From an uncultured Alistipes sp. (GTDB lineage Bacteria > Bacteroidota > Bacteroidia > Bacteroidales > Rikenellaceae), in the NCBI GenBank assembly GCA_905213895.1, contig CAJMKE010000001.1, positions 1 through 64,000 on the forward strand: a stretch of DNA of 64,000 nt, given 5' to 3'. A program made the translations under genes and the position numbers. Each line of letters begins with the position of its first letter. Within the stretch, counting starts at the first letter, position 1. This document shows, in pieces, positions 22,611-29,387 of this stretch. The notes below the pieces were generated by a model. It saw only the letters and a list, made by a program, of their open reading frames with translations. It made no database searches and was not told the DNA's origin.

Positions 22611-22690
22611 AAAGACCTTACGACCTTAAAGTCCTTAAAGTCCTTAAAGTCCTTAAAGTCCTTAAAGTCCTTAACGACCTTAATCTCTTA
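22611..22690. repeat. tandem array of TTAAAGTCC (five perfect copies)
   Basis: After the GH78 stop: a variant, then five perfect head-to-tail copies of TTAAAGTCC (22626-22670), then TTAACGACC and further variants. It is the longest cluster of this family in the window and lies just before a hairpin terminator. Confidence 0.85.
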
Positions 22691-22696
22691 AATCAT

Positions 22697-22726
22697 CAGC
22701 CCTCCGATTCTAAAATCAGAGGGCTG
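22697..22726. terminator. bidirectional terminator between GH78 and sirtuin genes
   Basis: CAGCCCTCcGATT / AATCaGAGGGCTG hairpin between convergent genes, with A/T-rich flanks. Confidence 0.65.
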
Positions 22727-22728
22727 AA

Positions 22729-23430
22729 TTATTCTGCATACTCCTCGACTAACCTTTTCGCGAGTTCGGGCATTCCGACTGCCGAGGGGGCTTTTATGTG
22801 CGTTACGGTGTTGCGGACGAATGCGATTTTCGGGTCGGCGGGGTCTGCCAGATATATCGGCACCTGTCGGTCGCGCACGTAATTGACGAGCGATGCGGCA
22901 GGGTAGACCGCCAGCGACGTTCCGACCACGATAAGTATGTCCGCCGATGCGACTATGCGAGTCGCAATGTCGAACATAGGTACTGCTTCTCCGAAAAACA
23001 CTATGTGCGGTCGCAGCGGCGAGCCGTCCGGTGCGCAGGCATCCGGACGCTGCTCCCAACCGTCGAGAGCGACGATAAGGTCGGGATTCGCCGAACTGCG
23101 CAGTTTGGTGAGTTCGCCGTGCAGATGCGTTACCCGCGTAGAGCCGGCGCGTTCGTGCAGATTGTCGATGTTCTGCGTTACGACCTCCACATCGAAATGC
23201 CGTTCCAGTCCGGCTATGGCGTAATGCCCCGCATTCGGCTCTTTCGACATCATCTCGCGCCGCCGCTCGTTGTAGAACCGTATTACGGTCTCGCGGTCGC
23301 GGGCTAGTGCTTCCGGCGTGCAGACATCCTCTATGCGGTAATTCGCCCACAGCCCGTCTGCACTTCTGTATGTCGGTATGCCGCTGTCGGCACTTACTCC
23401 CGCACCGCTGAATACGACTATCTTTTTCAT
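22729..23430 (-). CDS. SIR2-family NAD-dependent protein deacylase
   Basis: 233 aa sirtuin. NAD-binding 'GAGVSADSGIP' (about 9-19), 'QNID' (86-89) and catalytic His in 'HLHGE' (about 104) are present. Tyr53 and Arg56 in 'FYNERRRE' match the Tyr-x-x-Arg pair that class III sirtuins use to bind succinyl or malonyl groups, so deacylation of acidic acyl-lysines is likely. The region after 'HLHGE' ('LTKLRSSANPD') lacks all four zinc-binding Cys found in most sirtuins. It follows meaB by 32 bp, close to the methylmalonyl-CoA genes; a role in removing acyl marks made by reactive acyl-CoAs is a reasonable inference. Confidence 0.9.
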   Translation of the reverse strand: MKKIVVFSGAGVSADSGIPTYRSADGLWANYRIEDVCTPEALARDRETVIRFYNERRREMMSKEPNAGHYAIAGLERHFDVEVVTQNIDNLHERAGSTRVTHLHGELTKLRSSANPDLIVALDGWEQRPDACAPDGSPLRPHIVFFGEAVPMFDIATRIVASADILIVVGTSLAVYPAASLVNYVRDRQVPIYLADPADPKIAFVRNTVTHIKAPSAVGMPELAKRLVEEYAE

Positions 23431-23440
23431 GACGGAATCT

Positions 23441-23467
23441 TTCTTAAAAGTCCTTAAAGACCTTATC
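23441..23467. repeat. TTAAAGTCC-type 9-bp repeat cluster
   Basis: Short copy (CTTAAAAGTCC TTAAAGACC TTAT) in the spacer between meaB and the sirtuin gene; it reaches the meaB stop codon. Confidence 0.6.
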
Positions 23468-24572
23468 TCTTGAAATAAATATCCAACAACTCCTTCGCCG
23501 CGATGAACGAACTCAACCGAGCGTCGAGTACCCGCTGTTCGACCTCGCCGATGCGCGATTCGATTTCAGGGTCGAGGTAGAAACTGCTTTTCAATGCCTC
23601 GTTGATGCTCTCGTACATCCAATACTTGTTCTGCTGGTTGCGGTGCGCCACGAAATAGCCGTTGCGCTGTATGTGTTCGAGATAATCTTCGACGCCTTTC
23701 CATATATCTTCCAATCCCGTACCAGCCGTCGAAGAGCATGTGTAGACTTTCGCGCGCCAGTCGGATTCCGGTGTCGGGAATAGTTGCAATGCGTTCTGGA
23801 ACTGCACTTTCGCCAGCCCCGCCTTATGGATGTTCTCTCCGTCGGCTTTGGTGATTACCATCATGTCCGCCATCTCCATGATTCCGCGCTTGATGCCCTG
23901 CAATTCGTCGCCCGCGCCCGAAATCTGCAACAGCATGAACATGTCCACCATCGAGTGTACGGCTGTTTCCGACTGTCCGACACCGACCGTTTCGATGAAT
24001 ATCACGTCGAACCCCGCAGCCTCGCACAGCACTATCGTTTCGCGGGTCTTGCGTGCCACTCCTCCGAGCGAACCCGCCGACGGGGAAGGGCGGATGAATA
24101 CATCGGGATTGGTCGAAATGCTCTCCATTCGGGTCTTGTCGCCGAGAATCGAACCGCCGCTGCGCTCCGAACTCGGGTCTATCGCCAGTACCGCCAACTT
24201 GTGGTGCAGCGACGTTACCATGTTGCCTATCGCTTCGATAAATGTCGATTTGCCCGCCCCGGGCACGCCCGTGATTCCTATCCTGACCGATTTTCCGGAG
24301 TGCGGCAGACAGCGTTCGATAATCTCCTGCGCCTGCGCGTAGTGGTCGGGATTGTTGCTCTCGATAAGCGTTATCGCCTGCGACAGAACCGTTATGTTGC
24401 CGTCGAGAATCCCCCGTACGTATTCGTCCGTGGTAAGTGTCCGCCGTTTCTTGCGGACGAAATAGGGATTCACCATCGGTTGGTCTTCGACACCGTCGGT
24501 AACGTTCAGCGCACTGTCATGGTGCGTGTCGCGGTACTCTTTTTCGTAATGGTCTATTTTCGTGAACGACAT
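23463..24572 (-). CDS. meaB: methylmalonyl-CoA mutase-associated GTPase MeaB
   Basis: 369 aa G3E P-loop GTPase. P-loop 'GVPGAGKST' at about 102-110; 'AIDPSSERSGGSILGDKTRM' is the family signature; 'ETVGVGQSE' and the base-recognition motif 'ITKAD' follow, and the C-terminal helix forms the dimer arm. MeaB protects and reloads adenosylcobalamin-dependent methylmalonyl-CoA mutase. The mutase subunits themselves are not in the window, but the next pathway enzymes (epimerase and decarboxylase) begin at 25261 on the other strand. Its ATG lies inside the 3' end of the thioredoxin-like gene (19-bp overlap), so the two are coupled. There is an N-terminal extension of about 45 residues before the conserved core. 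Confidence 0.95.
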   Translation of the reverse strand: MSFTKIDHYEKEYRDTHHDSALNVTDGVEDQPMVNPYFVRKKRRTLTTDEYVRGILDGNITVLSQAITLIESNNPDHYAQAQEIIERCLPHSGKSVRIGITGVPGAGKSTFIEAIGNMVTSLHHKLAVLAIDPSSERSGGSILGDKTRMESISTNPDVFIRPSPSAGSLGGVARKTRETIVLCEAAGFDVIFIETVGVGQSETAVHSMVDMFMLLQISGAGDELQGIKRGIMEMADMMVITKADGENIHKAGLAKVQFQNALQLFPTPESDWRAKVYTCSSTAGTGLEDIWKGVEDYLEHIQRNGYFVAHRNQQNKYWMYESINEALKSSFYLDPEIESRIGEVEQRVLDARLSSFIAAKELLDIYFKR

Positions 24573-25045
24573 TTTGCCTTCTTGTTGTTAGTCAGTTTCA
24601 GTATGTATTCTTCGGTCAGTTGCTTCGGGTTGCCGAACCAAACCACTTTTCTCTTGCTGTCGATTATCACCCCGAAAGGTGCATAATTCACGCCGAAACT
24701 GCGGAACGAGTATTCGCAGTCGCAGGCGACGCCCGAACGACCCGCCGCAAGCCGTCCCAGCCACGCGCTCATGTTCGCTTCCGGCTCTTTCGTCAGAATC
24801 AGCAGCCGGATGTTTTCGTTGCCGGCGATGATTTTCTCGACATGTTCGATTCCGCCTATGCACGGAATGCTCGCCGAATGCACGAACCCGATGTAGGCGT
24901 ATTCGCAATCCGGCGGGATATGCCCGTTCACCCAATGACGGTATTTGAGGTGCATCGGCGGCGTCCGTTCGCCGATGGCGAGATTCTGCGCACGGGCAGC
25001 CATGCAGAGCGATACGGTCAGGATTACGGAGTACAGTAGTTTCAT
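24554..25045 (-). CDS. exported thioredoxin-fold protein without CxxC
   Basis: 163 aa with a signal peptide (about 1-19, ending ARA). The body looks like a TlpA/AhpC-type thioredoxin fold ('GERTPPMHLKYRHWVNG', 'YIGFVHSASIPCIGG', later 'NYAPFGVIIDSKRKVVWFG'), where the cis-Pro loop is 'YAPFGVIID'. In place of the CxxC redox motif there is 'SIPCIGG', a single Cys, so classical disulfide exchange is unlikely unless Cys-Asp-Cys in 'VACDCEYS' takes part. Periplasmic. Its 3' end overlaps meaB, although no functional link is known. The basic C-terminus ends 'KCRSRK'. Confidence 0.7.
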   Translation of the reverse strand: MKLLYSVILTVSLCMAARAQNLAIGERTPPMHLKYRHWVNGHIPPDCEYAYIGFVHSASIPCIGGIEHVEKIIAGNENIRLLILTKEPEANMSAWLGRLAAGRSGVACDCEYSFRSFGVNYAPFGVIIDSKRKVVWFGNPKQLTEEYILKLTNNKKAKCRSRK

Positions 25046-25181
25046 ATCGTGCAGAATCGGTTACAGATTGCGAAAATACGCCAATTTTGCGTGAAATCCA
25101 AACAATATTCATGAAATGAATAAATCGGCGCGCATACGTGAAAAATGTTACGGAATAGTTTTTATTTTCAAATGAAAACCG

Positions 25182-25189
25182 TAATTTTG
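25182..25189 (+). promoter_or_regulatory. promoter -7 element of the mce-mmd operon
   Basis: TAATTTTG matches TAnnTTTG, about 70 bp before the ATG at 25261. It drives the five-gene decarboxylase operon and implies a leader of about 65 nt, longer than for other genes here. Confidence 0.55.
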
Positions 25190-25260
25190 CAAGGATTTGA
25201 TTGAAGATTGAAAATAGTCTGTAAACCCTAAATAATAAAAACTAAAAACTTTATTTCATT

Positions 25261-25671
25261 ATGAAAGTATCTCACATCGAACATCTCGGCATTGCCGTGA
25301 AGAGCCTTGACGAAGCGATTCCTTATTGGGAAAACGTTCTGGGTCTTAAATGTTACAAGGTCGAAGAGGTAGCCGACCAGAAGGTGCGTACCGCATTCTT
25401 CATGCTCGGTCAGACCAAGATAGAACTGCTCGAACCGACCTGCGAGGAGTCCACGATTGCCAAGTTCATCGAGAACCGCGGTGTCGGTATCCACCACATG
25501 GCACTTGCCTGCGAGAATATCGAGGAGCAGTTGGCTGACGCTGCCGAAAAGGGCTTGCGCCTTATCGACGCCACTCCGCGCAAGGGTGCCGACGGAATGA
25601 CTATCGCATTCCTTCACCCGAAATCTACGCAGGGCATCCTTACCGAGTTGTGCGAGAACAAAAACAAATAG
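25261..25671 (+). CDS. mce: methylmalonyl-CoA epimerase
   Basis: 136 aa VOC-fold enzyme that interconverts (R)- and (S)-methylmalonyl-CoA. Two beta-alpha-beta-beta-beta repeats: the first begins 'IEHLGIAVKSLDEAI' (metal-binding His at about 7) and the second 'GVGIHHMALACENIEE' (metal-binding His); the last metal ligand is Glu in 'GILTELCE'. Length and motifs match the bacterial family. First gene of the operon, 6 bp before the carboxyltransferase subunit gene. Together with the mutase it links succinyl-CoA to propionyl-CoA formation. Confidence 0.95.
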   Translation: MKVSHIEHLGIAVKSLDEAIPYWENVLGLKCYKVEEVADQKVRTAFFMLGQTKIELLEPTCEESTIAKFIENRGVGIHHMALACENIEEQLADAAEKGLRLIDATPRKGADGMTIAFLHPKSTQGILTELCENKNK

Positions 25672-25677
25672 GATATT

Positions 25678-27240
25678 ATGAGCGAAATTCAGAATAAAAT
25701 CAACAAACTCATCGAGAACCGCGAGACGGCTCGTATGGGTGGCGGTCAGAAGGCAATCGACAAGCAGCACGACAAGGGCAAGTACACTGCCCGCGAACGT
25801 ATCCAGATGCTGCTCGACGAGGGTAGCTTCGAGGAGTTCGACATGTTCGTAACCCACCGTTGCTACGACTTCGGAATGGAGAAGAAGCATACGTTCGGCG
25901 ACGGTGTCGTAACGGGTTACGGTACCATCGGCGGTCGTCTGGTCTATGTCTTCGCACAGGACTTCACCGTTACGGCAGGTTCGCTGTCGCTCGCCTTGGC
26001 TGACAAAATCTGCAAGGTGATGGATATGGCTATGCGCAACGGCGCACCGTGCATCGGTCTGAACGACTCGGGCGGCGCACGTATTCAGGAGGGAGTGAAC
26101 GCTTTGGCGGGTTATGCCAACATTTTCCAGCGCAACGTGATGGCTTCGGGTGTCATCCCGCAGATTTCCGCTATCTTCGGTCCTTGCGCCGGCGGTGCGG
26201 TCTACTCTCCGGCTCTGACCGACTTCATCATCATGAAGAAGGAGACCTCGAACATGTTCCTCACCGGTCCTAAGGTCGTGAAGACCGTTACGGGCGAGGA
26301 CGTTACGCAGGAGCAACTCGGCGGTGCAGTGGTTCACACGAGCAAGTCGGGTGTCGCACAGTTCGCGGTAGACACCGAGGAGGAGGGTATCGACCTCATC
26401 AAGAAACTCATCTCCTACATGCCGCAGAACAATATGGAGGATGCTCCGCTCGCGATGTGTACCGACAATATAGCCCGTTTGGAGGTTTCGCTCAACGAAA
26501 TCATTCCTGAGAATCCTAATCAGGCATACGATATGTACGACGTTATCCGCGCTATCGTGGACGACGGCGATTTCCTCGAATCGGCGGCTACGTATGCCAA
26601 GAACGTCATCACCTGCTTCGCCCGTTTCAACGGTCAGAGCGTGGGTATCATCGCCAACCAGCCTAAATTCATGGCGGGCGTACTCGACATCAACGCCAGC
26701 CGCAAGGCGGCGCGTTTCGTGCGCTTCTGCGATGCGTTCAACATTCCGCTCGTTACGCTGGTCGATGTTCCGGGATTCCTTCCTGGTACCACGCAGGAGT
26801 ACGGCGGCGTGATTACCCACGGCGCGAAACTGCTGTTCGCATACTGTGAGGCTACCGTTCCGAAGATTACCGTTACGCTGCGCAAGGCATACGGCGGTGC
26901 TTACATCGTCATGTCCTCGAAGCATATCCGCGGCGACATCAACTACGCTTGGCCTTCGGCAGAAATCGCCGTTATGGGTGCGAGCGGAGCGGTCGAGGTA
27001 CTCTATGCGAAAGACCTCGCCGGATTCACCGACCCAGCCGAGAAGGCGAAGTTCGTCGCAGAGAAGGAGCAGGAGTACAAGGATTTGTTCTCCAACCCTT
27101 ACAATGCCGCGCGTTACGGTTATATCGACGACGTCATTGAACCTCGCAATACCCGTTTCCGCATCATCCGTGCATTGCAGTCGCTCTCGACCAAGCGTTT
27201 GCAGAATCCGGCGAAGAAACATTCGAACATTCCGTTATAA
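25678..27240 (+). CDS. mmdA: methylmalonyl-CoA decarboxylase alpha (carboxyltransferase) subunit
   Basis: 520 aa acyl-CoA carboxyltransferase with two crotonase-like halves. N-half: 'CIGLNDSGGARIQEGVNALAGY' and 'GPCAGGAVYSPALTDF' (oxyanion hole). C-half: 'VPGFLPGTTQEYGGVI' and 'AYGGAYIVMSSK', the CoA/biotin-site motifs of the propionyl/methylmalonyl-CoA group. It transfers the carboxylate of (S)-methylmalonyl-CoA to the biotin carrier encoded two genes downstream, releasing propionyl-CoA. Cytoplasmic part of a membrane complex. The sequence is also compatible with propionyl-CoA carboxylase beta, but the downstream OadG- and OadB-like genes settle it as a Na+-pumping decarboxylase. Confidence 0.95.
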   Translation: MSEIQNKINKLIENRETARMGGGQKAIDKQHDKGKYTARERIQMLLDEGSFEEFDMFVTHRCYDFGMEKKHTFGDGVVTGYGTIGGRLVYVFAQDFTVTAGSLSLALADKICKVMDMAMRNGAPCIGLNDSGGARIQEGVNALAGYANIFQRNVMASGVIPQISAIFGPCAGGAVYSPALTDFIIMKKETSNMFLTGPKVVKTVTGEDVTQEQLGGAVVHTSKSGVAQFAVDTEEEGIDLIKKLISYMPQNNMEDAPLAMCTDNIARLEVSLNEIIPENPNQAYDMYDVIRAIVDDGDFLESAATYAKNVITCFARFNGQSVGIIANQPKFMAGVLDINASRKAARFVRFCDAFNIPLVTLVDVPGFLPGTTQEYGGVITHGAKLLFAYCEATVPKITVTLRKAYGGAYIVMSSKHIRGDINYAWPSAEIAVMGASGAVEVLYAKDLAGFTDPAEKAKFVAEKEQEYKDLFSNPYNAARYGYIDDVIEPRNTRFRIIRALQSLSTKRLQNPAKKHSNIPL

Positions 27241-27252
27241 TCCCTGAGCATT

Positions 27253-27594
27253 ATGAAACTGTTCGTAATAGATTATTCGCTGCCTTGGTCGGAGATTCTG
27301 TTGATTGCACTTCTCGGCATCGGACTCGTATTCGTGGTTCTGCTGCTGATGGTGTTCGTCATGCGTCTTTTCGGCTACGTCTTCACCCGCGAGCATAAGG
27401 TGAACAACACCAAGGCACCCGTTGCCATCAGCGAGGAGGAGGTCGTGGCTATAATTACGGCACTCAAACTCTATAAGAGCGCATTGCACGACAAGGAGTC
27501 GGAGATGCTGACAATCAACCGAATGACCCGAATGTATTCGCCATGGAATTCCAAGATTCACGGTCTTACGCCGTGTCCGGAGCGTAAAAAATAA
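27253..27594 (+). CDS. mmdD: OadG-family (delta/gamma) membrane subunit of the decarboxylase
   Basis: 113 aa with one transmembrane helix near the N-terminus (about residues 14-37, 'ILLIALLGIGLVFVVLLLMVFVM' in parts) followed by a cytosolic tail. This matches the small anchoring subunit of sodium-pumping decarboxylases, which holds the carboxyltransferase to the membrane pump. The helix is followed by a basic loop, and a segment 'ISEEEVVAIITALKLYK' is typical of the Bacteroidetes version. It sits 12 bp after mmdA and 14 bp before the biotin carrier gene. Subunit letter follows usual naming for methylmalonyl-CoA decarboxylase; oxaloacetate decarboxylase gamma is the homologue. Confidence 0.85.
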   Translation: MKLFVIDYSLPWSEILLIALLGIGLVFVVLLLMVFVMRLFGYVFTREHKVNNTKAPVAISEEEVVAIITALKLYKSALHDKESEMLTINRMTRMYSPWNSKIHGLTPCPERKK

Positions 27595-27608
27595 ATGAAT
27601 TATCGACA

Positions 27609-28070
27609 ATGAAAAACTATTCACTGAAAATAAACGGCAACCAATACGATGTTGCCATCGACGAAATCAACGATGCTTCGACCGAAGCCAATGTAGTTGT
27701 CAACGGCACGCAGTACAAGGTTGAGATTGTAGGCGGCAAAGCCCGTACTATCAGCAAGCCGCAGGTGATTCCTGCTCCTAAATCGACGGGTCTGTCGGTT
27801 ACCCCGACCACCGCAGCGGCGACCAAGCCGGTAGCGGCTCCTGCCGCACCGTCTTCGGCTTACAAACTCGTTTGCCCGCTTCCGGGTACGGTAACCTCCG
27901 TCAACGTCAAGGAGGGCGACACCGTTTCCGCAGGACAGACTCTCGTGGTTCTCGAAGCCATGAAGATGGAGAACAATATCGACGCCGAGCGCGGCGGTAA
28001 GGTCAAGTCCGTCATGGTACAGCAGGGTGCCACCGTCATGGAGGGCGATGTCTTAATTGTCATAGAGTAG
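27609..28070 (+). CDS. mmdC: biotin carrier subunit of the decarboxylase
   Basis: 153 aa. An N-terminal region of about 50 residues ('YSLKINGNQYDVAIDEI') is followed by a Pro/Ala/Thr-rich linker (about 55-85), then a biotinyl domain of about 70 residues at the C-terminus. The biotinylation site is Lys119 in 'EAMKMEN'. The linker lets the biotin arm shuttle between the carboxyltransferase and the membrane beta subunit. It stands 6 bp before the beta-subunit gene. A stand-alone biotin carrier is as expected for methylmalonyl-CoA decarboxylase. Confidence 0.95.
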   Translation: MKNYSLKINGNQYDVAIDEINDASTEANVVVNGTQYKVEIVGGKARTISKPQVIPAPKSTGLSVTPTTAAATKPVAAPAAPSSAYKLVCPLPGTVTSVNVKEGDTVSAGQTLVVLEAMKMENNIDAERGGKVKSVMVQQGATVMEGDVLIVIE

Positions 28071-28076
28071 TGCGCT

Positions 28077-29282
28077 ATGGGTACTTTACTGACTGCAAAC
28101 TTTTTCGGTGAGAGCCTCGAAAAGTTCATCGAAACTTCGGGCTTCATGGCATTTTTCGCCGAGGGCGGATACAAGTATGTCGTGATGCTCGCTCTCGCGA
28201 TGTTCCTGCTCTACCTTGCAATCAAGCACAAGTTCGAACCGCTGCTGCTGTTCCCGATTGCATTCGGCATGCTGCTGACGAACATTCCGGGTGCGGAACT
28301 TTTCCACTCGGCTCTGTTCGAGGGCGGACACGTGCATTGGGACATATTCGTAGCCGAAGCGGGACTTATCGACTATCTCTATCTGGGCGTCAAACTCGGA
28401 ATCTATCCGTGCCTTATATTTATAGGTGTGGGTGCGATGACCGATTTCGGACCGCTTATCGCCAATCCTAAAAGTTTCCTTTTGGGTGCTGCCGCACAGA
28501 TGGGTATCTTCCTTACCTTCATCGGTGCCATCGCATTGGGATTCACGCCTGCCGAAGCCGGCAGTATCGGTATCATCGGCGGTGCCGACGGTCCTACGTC
28601 GATTTTCCTTACCTCGAAACTCGCTCCGAATCTTCTTGGTCCTATCGCTATCGCGGCATATTCCTATATGGCTCTCGTTCCGGTTATCCAGCCGCCTATC
28701 ATGCGTGCGCTGACGACCAAGAAGGAGCGTATGATTAAGATGTCGCAGTTGCGTCAGGTCTCGAAGGTGGAGAAGATTATCTTCCCTATCGTGATTACCG
28801 TAATCATCTCGTTGATGCTGCCGGACGCTGCTCCGCTTATCGGCTGCCTGATGCTCGGCAACCTGATGAAGGAGTGCGGCGTGGTAGACCGTTTGAGCAA
28901 GACGGTGCAGAACGAACTGATGAATATCGTGGTGATTTTCCTCGGTATTTCGGTCGGTGCCACGGCTACCGCCGATTCGTTCCTCAATGTCAGCACGCTC
29001 GGCATTCTCGCTCTCGGAGTCATCGCATTCTGCTTCGGTACGGGCAGCGGCGTATTGCTCGCCAAGTTCATGAATCTGTTCCTCAAAGAGGGCAAGAAAA
29101 TCAATCCGCTTATCGGTTCTGCCGGAGTTTCGGCTGTGCCTATGGCTGCGCGTGTTTCGCAGACCGTCGGTCAGAAGGACAATCCGTCGAACTTCCTGCT
29201 CATGCACGCCATGGGTCCTAACGTCGCAGGCGTTGTCGGCTCGGCAGTCGCAGCAGGTATTCTGTTGTCGATACTCGGATAA
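28077..29282 (+). CDS. mmdB: sodium ion-translocating decarboxylase beta subunit
   Basis: 401 aa polytopic membrane protein with about nine to eleven hydrophobic segments. Family signatures 'GVGAMTDFGPLIANP', 'GIIGGADGPTSIFLTSKLAP' (the Asp used for Na+ binding) and 'GNLMKECGVVDRLSKT' are all present. It decarboxylates carboxy-biotin and couples this to Na+ export, conserving the energy of propionate formation. Last gene of the operon; a strong terminator follows at 29340. Length is normal for the family. Confidence 0.96.
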   Translation: MGTLLTANFFGESLEKFIETSGFMAFFAEGGYKYVVMLALAMFLLYLAIKHKFEPLLLFPIAFGMLLTNIPGAELFHSALFEGGHVHWDIFVAEAGLIDYLYLGVKLGIYPCLIFIGVGAMTDFGPLIANPKSFLLGAAAQMGIFLTFIGAIALGFTPAEAGSIGIIGGADGPTSIFLTSKLAPNLLGPIAIAAYSYMALVPVIQPPIMRALTTKKERMIKMSQLRQVSKVEKIIFPIVITVIISLMLPDAAPLIGCLMLGNLMKECGVVDRLSKTVQNELMNIVVIFLGISVGATATADSFLNVSTLGILALGVIAFCFGTGSGVLLAKFMNLFLKEGKKINPLIGSAGVSAVPMAARVSQTVGQKDNPSNFLLMHAMGPNVAGVVGSAVAAGILLSILG

Positions 29283-29339
29283 TTCGTATGCCGGATTCTG
29301 CCGTTCGTCATTAAAAAACGCGGTGTTCGTCCGGTTTGT

Positions 29340-29371
29340 AAAGCGGGGATGTTCGTCATCCCCGCTTTTTT
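29340..29371 (+). terminator. terminator of the mmd operon
   Basis: AAAGCGGGGATG / CATCCCCGCTTT stem with a 5-nt loop, then a T-run. The T-run runs directly into the next gene's promoter. Confidence 0.85.
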
Positions 29372-29373
29372 CG

Positions 29374-29381
29374 TATATTTG
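29374..29381 (+). promoter_or_regulatory. promoter -7 element of the glucanotransferase gene
   Basis: TATATTTG matches TAnnTTTG and ends only 6 bp before the ATG at 29388. Transcription would start at or next to the start codon, giving a leaderless or nearly leaderless mRNA. Confidence 0.6.
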
Positions 29382-29387
29382 TATATC

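Noticed and set aside
22611..22690. CRISPR array
   Set aside because: The 9-bp units are adjacent with no spacers, no leader and no cas genes.
25228..27222. 664-codon minus-strand frame across mce and mmdA
   Set aside because: Antisense to conserved carboxyltransferase motifs; no recognisable domain.
29349..29387. ATG at 29349 as start of the glucanotransferase
   Set aside because: It lies in the terminator hairpin of the upstream operon and upstream of the promoter.
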